Origin: Chitinophagaceae bacterium
GTDB lineage: Bacteria; Bacteroidota; Bacteroidia; Chitinophagales; Chitinophagaceae
Assembly (NCBI GenBank): GCA_016719015.1
Contig: JADKAZ010000001.1
Span: forward strand, 1,445,483-1,509,482
Length of the DNA: 64,000 nucleotides
Direction: 5' to 3'
Every line of letters begins with the position of its first letter. The stretch's first letter is position 1. Below the pieces are notes generated by a model that saw only the letters and a program-made list of their open reading frames with translations, searched no databases and was not told the origin of the DNA. Positions 26,399 to 35,813 of this stretch are shown piece by piece. The position numbers were made by a program, and so were the translations under genes.

Positions 26399-27952
26399 AT
26401 GATACGATCCACCTTTTTATTTTCATTAATCACTGTACTATCCGTTCAATTTTTAAATGCCCAGCCCAAATATGAATTCAGGGGGGTATGGATAGCCACC
26501 GTTAATAATATTGACTGGCCGGCTGGTGGTGTTACTGATCCTGGCCAACAAAAAGCTGATTATATCCGCTTGCTGGATATGTATGAAAAAAATGGGATGA
26601 ATGCTATGATAGTCCAGGTACGTCCTGCTGCTGATGCATTTTATCCCTCCCAGTATGAACCATGGAGTCAATGGCTGACAGGTGTACAAGGTAAACCACC
26701 ATCCCCGTATTACGATCCCCTGCAGTTTATGATTGAAGAAACACACAAACGGGGTATGGAATTTCATGCCTGGCTAAATCCCTACCGGGCTGTTCATAAT
26801 ATCGGCAGTTCCTCTGTTGCTGAAAATCACATCACCCGCATACACCCGGAATGGTTTGTTACCTACGGTGATAAAAAATATTTTGATCCCGGAAATAAAG
26901 AAGCACAAAATTTTGTGGTAAATGTAGTTCGTGATATTGTGAAGCGGTATGATGTAGATGCGATACATATGGACGATTACTTCTATCCTTACCGGATTCC
27001 GGGAAAAGAATTTCCTGATGAAGCCAGTTACAAAAAATCCGGTAGCCTTCTCAATAAGGATGATTGGAGAAGAAGCAATACAGACTCTATTATAAAAGCT
27101 TTAAGTCTTGTCATCAAGCAGGAAAAAAAGTTGTGTCGTTTTGGTATATCACCATTCAGTGTATGGCGTAATAATGATAAAGACTCAGTAAGGGGCAGCG
27201 ATAGCCGTAGCGGACAAACCAATTATGACGACCTCTATGCCGATATATTGTTGTGGCTGCAAAAAGGCTGGATTGATTACGTAACCCCACAGTTATATTT
27301 CACCATTGGTCATCCAAAAGTTGATTATGCTAAAATGCTGGATTGGTGGAGCCGTAACAGCTATGGCCGCCATGTATATATTGGCCATGGAGTTTATAAA
27401 GCCGGCACCAAAGAAGCAGGATGGGATAATCCAAATGAAATTCCCAACCAGATAAAACTATTGCGCCGCAATCCGAATGTACAAGGCAGTATTTATTTTA
27501 GCAGTGTAAGCTTTCAACGAAATCCGAATGGATGGAATGACAGTCTTCAAAATAATTATTATAAGTATCCTGCCTTGCTTCCTCCCATGCGATGGATAGA
27601 TAATGAGAAGCCCTGGCCACCGATAGTAGAAAAGGAAATTGATGATGATTCTATAATACAATTAAAGGTGAAACCTGACCCTAGAAACCATATACCTATA
27701 AAGTATTATGTGGTATATCAGTATGCTGCCGATTCACACAGTGAAACGTTTGGCAATGTTCCTCAATATATTTCCAGGCTGATAACTACTCCTGATGGGT
27801 TTAAATTAAAAGAGCCGCTTTCGTCTAAACATTTTTCCTATCGCTATGTCATTACTGCTGTCGGGAAAAATAACAATGAAAGTGATTTAAGTGAGATTGC
27901 AATACTGGTACAACCGAACGGTAAGTGGAATTTTTATACCCCCCACCCCTAA
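26399..27952 (+). CDS. GHL10 family glycoside hydrolase-like protein
   Basis: A 517-residue exported protein (signal MIRSTFLFSLITVLSVQFLNAQ) of the GHL10/DUF187 family (YngK-like). Conserved blocks are EFRGVWIATVNNIDWP, MIVQVRPAADAFYPS, HAWLNPYR, HMDDYFYPY and VTPQLYF, forming a TIM-barrel with acidic residues at the expected strand ends. A fibronectin III-like C-terminal domain follows (~415-515). It probably acts on glycans, perhaps peptidoglycan, in the periplasm. The last residues (TPHP) and the stop lie inside a CCCCTAAAGGGG repeat element, so the natural C-terminus may have been altered by it. Confidence 0.88.
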   Translation: MIRSTFLFSLITVLSVQFLNAQPKYEFRGVWIATVNNIDWPAGGVTDPGQQKADYIRLLDMYEKNGMNAMIVQVRPAADAFYPSQYEPWSQWLTGVQGKPPSPYYDPLQFMIEETHKRGMEFHAWLNPYRAVHNIGSSSVAENHITRIHPEWFVTYGDKKYFDPGNKEAQNFVVNVVRDIVKRYDVDAIHMDDYFYPYRIPGKEFPDEASYKKSGSLLNKDDWRRSNTDSIIKALSLVIKQEKKLCRFGISPFSVWRNNDKDSVRGSDSRSGQTNYDDLYADILLWLQKGWIDYVTPQLYFTIGHPKVDYAKMLDWWSRNSYGRHVYIGHGVYKAGTKEAGWDNPNEIPNQIKLLRRNPNVQGSIYFSSVSFQRNPNGWNDSLQNNYYKYPALLPPMRWIDNEKPWPPIVEKEIDDDSIIQLKVKPDPRNHIPIKYYVVYQYAADSHSETFGNVPQYISRLITTPDGFKLKEPLSSKHFSYRYVITAVGKNNNESDLSEIAILVQPNGKWNFYTPHP

Positions 27953-27960
27953 AGGGGAGT
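27938..27960. repeat. C-rich/G-rich palindromic element, copy 2
   Basis: ACCCCCCACCCCTAAAGGGGAG shares the CCCCTAAAGGGG core with the element at 17214-17240. It supplies the TAA stop of the preceding gene and can form a terminator-like hairpin. Confidence 0.6.
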
Positions 27961-28055
27961 ATAAAAAACCTTTATTTAACTTTACAGCTGTGTTATACAT
28001 GTTTTGACATAACACCTGGTCAAGTAATTAAGCTAACCAATAAACTTCTTCGAAT

Positions 28056-29273
28056 ATGCCCGGCTTTGAACTCTGGAGTGATAAAGAAAGAAAAGAAGTA
28101 AATGATGTGCTGGAAACCGGTATCCTGATGCGATATGGTTTTGACGGACCAAGAAAAGGTATATGGAAAGCCAAAGAGCTGGAGGCTGCCGTTTGCCAGA
28201 CCTTTGGGAGTAAATATGCGCAGCTTACGTCCAGTGGCACAGCTGCCTTAACCACCGCTATGGGTGCATTGGGCATTGGTTATGGGGATGAGGTCATCAC
28301 ACCCTCCTTTACATTTGTAGCAAGTTTTGAAGCGATACTGAGTGTTGGTGCTGTTCCTGTACTGGTTGATGTGGATGATACGCTGACATTAGCACCTGAT
28401 GCAGTAAGAAAAGCCATCACTCCAAAAACAAAAGCCATCATGCCGGTACATATGTGCGGCAGTATGGCAGATATGGATGCACTACTTTTTATTTGCAAAG
28501 AACATAGCCTCTTCTTACTGGAAGATGCCTGCCAGAGTATCGGCGGCACGTATAAAGGAAAACACCTTGGCACCATTGGTGATGCCGGTACATTTAGTTT
28601 TGATTTTGTAAAAACGATGACCTGTGGTGAAGGTGGGGTTATAATGACAAACCGTGAAGATTTGTATATTAAAAGCGATGGCTACACCGATCATGGACAT
28701 GACCATAAAGGGGTAGACCGGGGTGCCGACCTTCATCCATTTATTGGTTATAATTACAGAATTTCAGAATTACATGCTGCCGTTGGTTTAGCACAGATAA
28801 AGAGGCTGGATGAATTTCTTAGTCTTCAAAAGAAAAATCACACCCAATTAAAAAACATTCTGGCTCAAATACCAGCAATCTCTTTCCGCCGGATACCTGA
28901 CCCGGCTGGCGATAGTTGCAGTTTTATTAGCTGGTTCTTGCCGACTGAAGAAATAACAAAAGCAGTTGTCGCTGAAATGAAGGCACAGGGAATATTACCC
29001 GGTAATTTCTATTGGTTTGATAATAACTGGCATTATATCCGCAAGTGGGATCATTTAAAGAATGCTGATACACTCAACTCCTTGCACCCGGATTTAAAAG
29101 CAAGCGTAATGGAACAGGCCAATAAAGATTTTTCAGCCAGTGATGATGTAATGAGCCGTTGCATTTCTACCGCTATCAGCCTGCTGTGGAATGAAGAGCA
29201 AATTCAAGAAAAAGGAGAGAAAATGGTGAACGTAATAAAGGCTGTCCTTAACAAGCACCAGATACCAGCCTGA
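28056..29273 (+). CDS. DegT/DnrJ/EryC1/StrS aminotransferase
   Basis: A 405-residue PLP-dependent enzyme of the DegT family. Landmarks are LTSSGTAALTTAMGALGIGYGDEVITPSFTF (split here for length: SSGTAAL and GDEVITPS), VHMCGSMADMD, LEDACQSIGG, and FVKTMTCGEGG, whose Lys is the expected Schiff-base residue, and YNYRISELHAAVG. Members aminate keto-sugars for surface glycans or antibiotics. No other sugar-pathway genes adjoin it, so the substrate is unknown. Confidence 0.9.
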   Translation: MPGFELWSDKERKEVNDVLETGILMRYGFDGPRKGIWKAKELEAAVCQTFGSKYAQLTSSGTAALTTAMGALGIGYGDEVITPSFTFVASFEAILSVGAVPVLVDVDDTLTLAPDAVRKAITPKTKAIMPVHMCGSMADMDALLFICKEHSLFLLEDACQSIGGTYKGKHLGTIGDAGTFSFDFVKTMTCGEGGVIMTNREDLYIKSDGYTDHGHDHKGVDRGADLHPFIGYNYRISELHAAVGLAQIKRLDEFLSLQKKNHTQLKNILAQIPAISFRRIPDPAGDSCSFISWFLPTEEITKAVVAEMKAQGILPGNFYWFDNNWHYIRKWDHLKNADTLNSLHPDLKASVMEQANKDFSASDDVMSRCISTAISLLWNEEQIQEKGEKMVNVIKAVLNKHQIPA

Positions 29274-29319
29274 GAATTTCCCTGAAACTATTTCCTGCAA
29301 ATTTTATCAATAGCAGATT

Positions 29320-30504
29320 ATGCCAGCCACTAAACTATTCAGGGATTTCTTCAACAGTGAGAAAAGCTCAGGCATACTGCTTATACTTTTTACTATTGTC
29401 AGTTTGGTAATTGCCAATTTTATTGCCGGACAACCCTATCTTGATTTCTGGCACCAGAAAGCCGGGTTTACAATAGGCAGCTTTACGATAAATCTCAGTC
29501 TTGAACATTGGATCAACGATGGCCTGATGGCTATTTTCTTCTTATTAATTGGGTTGGAAATAGAACGGGAATTATATGTAGGTGAGTTATCCAGTATAAA
29601 AAATGCTGCGCTTCCTATTGTGGCAGCAATTGGCGGCATGGCAGTGCCAGGACTTATCCATTTTATATTCAATGGAGGAACAGCCACCCAAAACGGTTTT
29701 GGTATCCCGATGGCCACAGACATTGCTTTTGCCTTGGGCATTCTTTCGCTGGCTGGCAAACGGGTGCCCTTGGCTTTGAAAATTTTCCTTACCGCCCTGG
29801 CTATTATTGATGATCTCGGCGCTATTCTTATTATCGCCATTTTTTACACCACCGAACTTCACACTACTTATTTATTAATTGCTTTATCCATTTTAGCTAT
29901 CCTCTTTGTTTTGAACCGGCTACGGATTCATCAGTTGATCTGGTATATCATCGGCGGTATCATCATGTGGTATTGCATGTTGCAGTCGGGAGTACATGCT
30001 ACCATTGCAGGTATCCTTTTGGCATTTGTTATTCCGTTTGGAGATGGAAAAGAAAACTCTCCTTCTTATAAGCTGCAGCATTTCCTGCATAAGCCGGTAG
30101 CTTTTTTAATTGTACCCATTTTTGCACTGGCCAATACTGGAATTATTTTTAATGGCAGCATCCGGGATGTAGTACTAAATAATAACAGCCTTGGTATTAT
30201 CGGTGGTTTGCTGATAGGAAAGCCGCTGGGAATATTATTATTAAGCTTTATTGCTATTAAACTTAAGCTGGCAAGTCTGCCAGAAGGAGTGAACTGGCTT
30301 CAACTGACCGGTGCTGGTATTTTGGCCGGTATTGGTTTTACCATGTCAATATTTATCACCCTGCTTGCTTTTAGTGATAATAATATTATCCAATATTCGA
30401 AGATTGCTATTTTGCTTTCGTCGCTGGTGGCGGGGGTGGTTGGGTATTTGCTGGTAAAAAAAGCAACTTCATTTTCTCCGGTTGAAATAGAAGAAGAAAA
30501 GTAA
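29320..30504 (+). CDS. nhaA: Na+/H+ antiporter NhaA
   Basis: A 394-residue NhaA-family antiporter with ~12 membrane helices. The ion-binding pair of aspartates is visible in ALAIIDDLGAILIIAIF, and the early GLEIERELYVGEL and ATDIAFALGIL segments match TM2-TM4 of NhaA. It exchanges Na+ for H+ at the inner membrane for pH and salt homeostasis. It follows the DegT gene by 46 bases. The C-terminus is close to the convergent orphan gene. Confidence 0.93.
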   Translation: MPATKLFRDFFNSEKSSGILLILFTIVSLVIANFIAGQPYLDFWHQKAGFTIGSFTINLSLEHWINDGLMAIFFLLIGLEIERELYVGELSSIKNAALPIVAAIGGMAVPGLIHFIFNGGTATQNGFGIPMATDIAFALGILSLAGKRVPLALKIFLTALAIIDDLGAILIIAIFYTTELHTTYLLIALSILAILFVLNRLRIHQLIWYIIGGIIMWYCMLQSGVHATIAGILLAFVIPFGDGKENSPSYKLQHFLHKPVAFLIVPIFALANTGIIFNGSIRDVVLNNNSLGIIGGLLIGKPLGILLLSFIAIKLKLASLPEGVNWLQLTGAGILAGIGFTMSIFITLLAFSDNNIIQYSKIAILLSSLVAGVVGYLLVKKATSFSPVEIEEEK

Positions 30505-30516
30505 GATTAGAATTTA

Positions 30517-30888
30517 TCATCGATAAGGCTTGTTCACATTCGGTTTTTGCTCCATCCAGTTTACATACTCCAACGAACCAAGCCGTAGGCGGATGGGAAC
30601 AGGAGTAATTTTATCCAGTTGCAATTCTTTTTGGCAAATAAACCCCAGACTGTTGATATAAAAAGAAGCTGTTGGCACATTCAATAAACGATATTTATTG
30701 AACCCGGTACTATCTTCATACTTAAGTACTTGAGGTAAGCTGAATGTTGGTTTAAAGAGATTGGGTGTTTTTTTGATAGTAACCCGACCCGAAAAGGGGA
30801 TACTGAAAGAAGATTTCGGCTGCCCCAAAATTTCCCCATTAAACATTAACAGCAACACAACAAGAAAAATAGAAACCCGTTGCGACAT
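30517..30888 (-). CDS. Hypothetical exported protein, 123 residues
   Basis: A small protein with a clear signal peptide (VSIFLVVLLLMFNGEILGQ). The mature part (~100 residues) is beta-rich and polar (IPFSGRVTIKKTPNLFKP ... IPIRLRLGSLEYVNWMEQ). I do not recognise the family. It is divergent from rpoN, and its coding region starts only ~97 bases from rpoN, so the two promoters lie in the same short gap. Confidence 0.6.
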   Translation of the reverse strand: MSQRVSIFLVVLLLMFNGEILGQPKSSFSIPFSGRVTIKKTPNLFKPTFSLPQVLKYEDSTGFNKYRLLNVPTASFYINSLGFICQKELQLDKITPVPIRLRLGSLEYVNWMEQKPNVNKPYR

Positions 30889-30898
30889 ATTTTATTTA

Positions 30899-30927
30899 TT
30901 TGTATCTAAATTTAGGCATTATTTTTG
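30899..30927 (+). promoter_or_regulatory. Candidate promoter of rpoN
   Basis: TTTG at 30899-30902 and TATTTTTG at 30920-30927, 17 bases apart, resemble the Bacteroidota -33 (TTTG) and -7 (TAnnTTTG) elements. The ATG is at 30985. Confidence 0.5.
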
Positions 30928-30984
30928 TGCAAAGGCCGAATTTTCTAAAATCCGGCCCGAGCCACTAAAAAACAGAACGAACCC

Positions 30985-32472
30985 ATGGCCCTCAGTCAGA
31001 GCTTACAGCAGCGGATGCTGCAAAAACTATCGCCCCAGCAGATTCAATTGATGAAACTGCTGCAGGTACCTACGGCCAATCTCGAAACCCGGATTAAAGA
31101 AGAGATGGAAGAAAACCCTGCCCTGGAACTCGATGAAGATAAACATGAAGACTCTGATGAAATAAAGGATGAATTTAATGAGGACGGTGCTGAAGATTTT
31201 GAAGAAAAAGATGGCAGCGAAGATGAATATGAAAATATTGATGTCAGCGAATATGTATCCGATGGGGATGATGAAGTGGGTGATTATAAACTCAGGGATG
31301 ATAACTACCCGGAGGAAGATGAAGGCCGGCAACTTCCTTTTAAAACAGAAGTGAGTTTTTATGAAATGCTCATCAACCAGCTTGGTCTTTTAAAGTTAGA
31401 AGAAAAAGAACAAACCATCGCCGAACAGATAATCGGCAGCATAGATGAAGACGGTTACCTGCGAAGAGAAACTGCGGCTGTTGTGGATGACCTTGCTTTC
31501 CGGCAAAATATTATTACTACCGTGGAAGAGGTGGAGGCATTAATAAAACGCATCCAGCAGTTTGACCCTCCGGGAGTAGCTGCAAGAGATTTGAGAGAAT
31601 GCCTTTTATTACAACTAATTCGCCTGAAAGACGAAGGCAAATCAGTTGATCTGGCTATTAAAGCTATCACCAAATACTTCGACGAGTTTACCAAGAAACA
31701 TTACGAAAAAATACAACGGGGGCTGAATATTGACGATGACCAGTTGCGGGAAGTGATGCAACAAATTATCCGGCTTAACCCTAAGCCCGGTGGCACTGTA
31801 ACTGAAGTAAACAAGGCAGAAAACTATGTAGTACCCGACTTTTTCATAATGAACAATGCCGGCAAATTAGAACTGACACTCAACAGCCGCAATGCCCCGG
31901 AGCTCCGCATCAGCGAAGGATACCGGGATATGCTGAAAGAATATGACCGGGGTGCCAAGAAAGATAAACGACAGAAAGAAGCGGTATTGTTTATCAAGCA
32001 AAAGATTGATTCTGCCAAATGGTTTATTGATGCCATCAAGCAACGGCAACATACATTACTCAGTACCATGAATGCTATTATGGAGCACCAGTATGATTTC
32101 TTCTTAACCGGGGATGATACAGAACTAAACCCGATGATATTAAAAGATATTGCAGAGAAAACCAACCTCGATATTTCTACCGTAAGCCGGGTTGCCAACA
32201 GTAAGTTTGTGCAAACAGAGTTTGGTACCTACCGTTTAAAATTTTTCTTCAGCGAATCATTAAGTACCGACAGCGGTGAAGAGGTTTCTACCAGGGAAGT
32301 AAAGAAAATCCTTAGCAACCTGATAGAAGCCGAAGAGAAAAAAAGGCCTTTAAGTGATGAGCGACTGACTGAATTATTGCAGGAGAAAGGCTACAATATT
32401 GCCCGCCGCACCGTGGCAAAATACCGGGAACAACTTAATATCCCGGTGGCGAGGTTGAGAAAAGAGTTGTGA
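30985..32472 (+). CDS. rpoN: RNA polymerase sigma-54 factor RpoN
   Basis: A 495-residue sigma-54. Region I (SQSLQQRMLQKLSPQQIQLMKLL) is Gln/Leu-rich and contacts activators; region II is strikingly acidic (residues ~50-105); region III contains the core-binding and DNA-binding parts, ending with the RpoN box ARRTVAKYRE and a basic tail. It directs transcription from -24/-12 promoters with enhancer-binding activators. No activator gene lies in the window. Confidence 0.95.
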   Translation: MALSQSLQQRMLQKLSPQQIQLMKLLQVPTANLETRIKEEMEENPALELDEDKHEDSDEIKDEFNEDGAEDFEEKDGSEDEYENIDVSEYVSDGDDEVGDYKLRDDNYPEEDEGRQLPFKTEVSFYEMLINQLGLLKLEEKEQTIAEQIIGSIDEDGYLRRETAAVVDDLAFRQNIITTVEEVEALIKRIQQFDPPGVAARDLRECLLLQLIRLKDEGKSVDLAIKAITKYFDEFTKKHYEKIQRGLNIDDDQLREVMQQIIRLNPKPGGTVTEVNKAENYVVPDFFIMNNAGKLELTLNSRNAPELRISEGYRDMLKEYDRGAKKDKRQKEAVLFIKQKIDSAKWFIDAIKQRQHTLLSTMNAIMEHQYDFFLTGDDTELNPMILKDIAEKTNLDISTVSRVANSKFVQTEFGTYRLKFFFSESLSTDSGEEVSTREVKKILSNLIEAEEKKRPLSDERLTELLQEKGYNIARRTVAKYREQLNIPVARLRKEL

Positions 32473-32476
32473 TTTT

Positions 32477-32578
32477 GCCACAGATTACACGGATTAGCGT
32501 AATTTAATACAGAATTTTTTTATAGCCCACTAAAAGCTGAGATGCAGCTAATCTGTGATAATCCGTGTAATCTGTGGC
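32477..32578. repeat. 20-bp perfect inverted repeat
   Basis: Arms 32477-32496 and 32559-32578 are perfect reverse complements (core CACAGATTACACGGATTA), separated by 62 bases. The right side also holds a third related unit, TAATCTGTGA. The arms occupy the gap between the convergent rpoN and DUF3127 genes and may form a long hairpin that stops transcription from both sides. Confidence 0.8.
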
Positions 32579-32584
32579 TGTATT

Positions 32585-32935
32585 TTAAAACGGTAAATCT
32601 TCTTTACTTTCCATCTGACCTTCATCAAAATATTCCTGCCCGTCATTGCCTGATGAATCAATTTTTGCAGCTCCGGCAGCATCAATTTTCCAGGCTTTCA
32701 CATCAGTGTACCACTTACCATTATATTCTCGGCTTTCCACATCAAAAGAGATACTCAGTTGTGACCCTACCTGTAACTGGCTTTCATTGATCTTATCACC
32801 CCAGATAGAAATACAAACCTTTTTGGGATACTGCCCTTCTGTTTCCACAATAATATCCTGTTTTTTCCATTGTCCATTTTTGCCAGTACCCGTTTGCAGG
32901 GGAAGTAGCTGAATGAGTTTTGCCGTTAATTGCAT
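32585..32935 (-). CDS. DUF3127 protein with an SSB-like tail
   Basis: A 116-residue protein matching DUF3127, a Bacteroidota family with a compact beta fold (KKVCISIWGDK ... YNGKWYTDVKAWKI). The C-terminus is acidic and ends ESKEDLPF, resembling the protein-interaction tip of single-stranded DNA-binding proteins (D-D-L/I-P-F). A nucleic-acid role is plausible but inferred. It is convergent with rpoN. Confidence 0.85.
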   Translation of the reverse strand: MQLTAKLIQLLPLQTGTGKNGQWKKQDIIVETEGQYPKKVCISIWGDKINESQLQVGSQLSISFDVESREYNGKWYTDVKAWKIDAAGAAKIDSSGNDGQEYFDEGQMESKEDLPF

Positions 32936-33089
32936 GTAAAATTTATTTAAGGTGAAGGTACATATTGCCCTTTGATTAATCCTGTAGTGATACCCCCCAG
33001 ATGGTATTTTTTAAAAAAAGACTCTCATTCATTTTGAATAAATAAGCAAAGTAGTATTTTACGCAGCTAAATCTTCCCAACCCGACCAT

Positions 33090-34517
33090 ATGGTATTCGC
33101 CAGCCTACTTTTCCTTTTTATATTTCTGCCGCTTTGCCTGATGCTGTATTACAGCACTAAAAATCCTAAATGGCGAAACTGGGTATTGATCGTTTTTTCA
33201 CTGGCATTTTATGGCTGGGGCGAACCTATCTGGATCTCTTTACTCATACTTTCCTCCCTCTTCGACTGGGGCAATTCAATTTTTATAGATAAACACCGGG
33301 GCACTAAATGGGCAAAGATTGGAGTAACGGTTACAGTAGTATTTAATCTTGCCTTACTGGCCACTTTTAAGTACGACAAATTTATTGTTGACCAGGTAAA
33401 CTCTTTGTTAGGCACCTCATTTACAGCACCTGGTTATGCCTTGCCATTGGGTATTTCTTTCTATACGTTTCACACTATTTCTTATGTAGTGGATGTGTAC
33501 CGGGGTGATATAAAAGCACAGCGAAATTTTCCTAATTTTTTAATGTACGTATCACTCTTCTCCTCATTAGTAGCCGGGCCTATTATCCGTTATGCTCATG
33601 TAGAAAAAGAAATTTATGGTCGTAAAGAAAACCTGACTGATTTTAGTTTAGGTGTATCCCGGTTTTGTATTGGTCTGTTTAAAAAAGTAGTGATTGCCAA
33701 CATTGCCGCAGAGATTGTTGCTAAATACATGGGTGATAACCGTGACCCGTTAAGCTTTGCAGAATTGGCCAATTTTTCCAGCCTGGAGGCATGGGTAGGT
33801 TTAATCATGTTTGCCATTCAGATCTATTTCGATTTTTCCGGTTATTCAGACATGGCCATCGGATTAGGAAGAATGTTTGGTTTTCACTTCCGGGAGAATT
33901 TTAATTACCCCTATATCTCTAAATCTATTGGCGAGTTCTGGCGACGATGGCATATTTCCTTAGGAAGTATTTTCAGAGATTATGTGTACATCCCGCTGGG
34001 TGGCAATAAAAAAAGAGTTTATCTCAATCTTTTTATTGTGTGGTTTCTTACCGGTATGTGGCATGGTCCCAGCTGGAATTTTATTTTCTGGGGATTGTAC
34101 TTCTTCATCTTTATTGCCCTGGAAAGAGCTTTCCTTTTAAAGTGGCTTGAAAAAGCCCCGGCCTTTATTGCACATATCTATGCATTGGTGATTATTATTC
34201 CGGGTTGGGTGATTTTTTACTTTACCGATACGGAGATGCTAATAGCTTATGTGAAGAAATTATTTTCCTTTTCATCTGGCCCTGCTGGCAATATGGAGGT
34301 AATGAATACACTCAGCACCCATCTATTCTGGCTGATACTGGCCCTTATTCTTTGTATGCCGGTTTATCACACCATTAAAAATTGGATAGATAAGAAGTCA
34401 GGCCGCATTTCCTTTTATAACACCACCGTTATAGGATTTAATGTGCTCTTACTTTTTATTTGTGTGGCACAATTGGTTGGCAAGAGCTATAATCCGTTTA
34501 TTTATTTCAGGTTTTAA
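33090..34517 (+). CDS. MBOAT family O-acyltransferase (AlgI-like)
   Basis: A 475-residue polytopic membrane acyltransferase. The start MVFASLLFLFIFLPL matches AlgI-type proteins. The MBOAT signature is present: RRWHISLGSIFRDYVYIPLGG with His288, and the catalytic His325 in MWHGPSW. It moves acetyl groups across the membrane for O-acetylation of a polysaccharide or cell-wall polymer. The two following genes encode DHHW/AlgX-like partner proteins, so this is a three-gene system. The acceptor polymer is unknown. Confidence 0.92.
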   Translation: MVFASLLFLFIFLPLCLMLYYSTKNPKWRNWVLIVFSLAFYGWGEPIWISLLILSSLFDWGNSIFIDKHRGTKWAKIGVTVTVVFNLALLATFKYDKFIVDQVNSLLGTSFTAPGYALPLGISFYTFHTISYVVDVYRGDIKAQRNFPNFLMYVSLFSSLVAGPIIRYAHVEKEIYGRKENLTDFSLGVSRFCIGLFKKVVIANIAAEIVAKYMGDNRDPLSFAELANFSSLEAWVGLIMFAIQIYFDFSGYSDMAIGLGRMFGFHFRENFNYPYISKSIGEFWRRWHISLGSIFRDYVYIPLGGNKKRVYLNLFIVWFLTGMWHGPSWNFIFWGLYFFIFIALERAFLLKWLEKAPAFIAHIYALVIIIPGWVIFYFTDTEMLIAYVKKLFSFSSGPAGNMEVMNTLSTHLFWLILALILCMPVYHTIKNWIDKKSGRISFYNTTVIGFNVLLLFICVAQLVGKSYNPFIYFRF

Positions 34518-34544
34518 TAAACAGTAAAAATTGAAGCAAAGAAT

Positions 34545-35813
34545 ATGAGTGAGGTAACAAAAAATAAAATGCACACCGTAAATGTGGCTATTTTTTGCGG
34601 ATTGCTTTTAATAGGTGGCATTGCTTCCCTGGCAATGAAAAAGGAAACTGTATCTGTAATGGAAAACCGTAAGCTGGCAGCTTTTCCACAATACTCTGAC
34701 AGTTTATTCTGGAGCGGAAAATATTTTAAACAGATAGATGAATATTATGCTGATAATTTTCCACTCAGGGATAAATGGATCAGTTTTTCCGACAAATTCA
34801 AAAGCAGTATTGGTTTTAACAGCAGCGAAATAAAAATGTATGATCCTACCAATGATGCAGAAGCCAATGAAAAAACAGATACGATCAAAAATGAAACAGT
34901 TAATAACGGCCCGTTACCTGATGATAGTGCAACAGGGGAAAAGAAGAAAGGCGTTTTTGTATTCAAGAACAGGGCTTTTGAAATGTTTGGAGGTGGTCCC
35001 GAAATGGGAAAATCGTATGCGGATGTTATCAATTCCTATAACCGTTTGCTGAAACCCGGCATACAGGTTTATAACCTCATCATTCCTGTTGCGTTGGAAT
35101 TTGAGATTACGGAGAAATATGCCAGGTTTCAAAAACCTAACCGGCCTGCTATTGAAAACATTTACACTTCCCTTGATTCCAACATTAAAAAAGTGTGGGC
35201 TATTGACGAAATCAGAAAGCACCGCACTGAGTATATTTATTTTAATACTGACCATCACTGGACCAGCCTTGGTGCTTATTATGCATACCGGGCCTTTTGT
35301 TTTACGGCCGGGTTAACTCCCGTTTCGCTGGATACCATTGCTTATAAAACCAAGCCCTCTTTTCTCGGCTCACTGTACAGGCTGACAAGAGATCCGGGGC
35401 TGCAAAGTAACCCCGATTCTGTTCGTTATTATCTCTTTAAGGATTCGGTGAACTTTTATATAGGCAGTGCTAAAATCGGGCAATGGGTAAAATCAAAAAT
35501 GTATGGTGAAGGTGCCAGCGGCGCTAATAGCTATTCTGTTTTTCTGCAAGGCGATTTGCCTACCGTAAAAATGGAAACACAGCATAAAAACGGAAGAAAG
35601 ATTGCTATTGTAAAAGAATCCTACGGCAATGCATTTGCTCCCTATCTTATCAACAATTATGAAAAAGTAATTGTTGTGGATCAGCGGTATTACACCGGCG
35701 ACTTTATTGCGATGTTGAAAGCAGAAGGCATTAACGAGCTATTATTTATCAACAATATTTTTGCGGCGCATACTCCGTTCCATATTAATAAAATAAAGGG
35801 ACTAAAGAAATAA
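34545..35813 (+). CDS. DHHW/AlgX-like SGNH protein, membrane anchored
   Basis: A 422-residue protein with one N-terminal membrane anchor (VAIFCGLLLIGGIASLAM). It has the N-terminal ENRKLAAFP and NFPLRDKW blocks of the AlgJ/DHHW family, and an SGNH-like core with D236-H-H-W and the serine block KESYGNAFAP. It probably transfers acetyl groups delivered by the AlgI-like protein to the polymer outside the membrane. It starts 28 bases after that gene, and its stop overlaps the next start (TAATG). Confidence 0.86.
   Translation: MSEVTKNKMHTVNVAIFCGLLLIGGIASLAMKKETVSVMENRKLAAFPQYSDSLFWSGKYFKQIDEYYADNFPLRDKWISFSDKFKSSIGFNSSEIKMYDPTNDAEANEKTDTIKNETVNNGPLPDDSATGEKKKGVFVFKNRAFEMFGGGPEMGKSYADVINSYNRLLKPGIQVYNLIIPVALEFEITEKYARFQKPNRPAIENIYTSLDSNIKKVWAIDEIRKHRTEYIYFNTDHHWTSLGAYYAYRAFCFTAGLTPVSLDTIAYKTKPSFLGSLYRLTRDPGLQSNPDSVRYYLFKDSVNFYIGSAKIGQWVKSKMYGEGASGANSYSVFLQGDLPTVKMETQHKNGRKIAIVKESYGNAFAPYLINNYEKVIVVDQRYYTGDFIAMLKAEGINELLFINNIFAAHTPFHINKIKGLKK

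Noticed and set aside
27990..28015. GTGTTAT ... ATAACAC hairpin upstream of the DegT gene
   Set aside because: Only a 7-bp stem with a 12-base loop and no T-tract or known riboswitch features.
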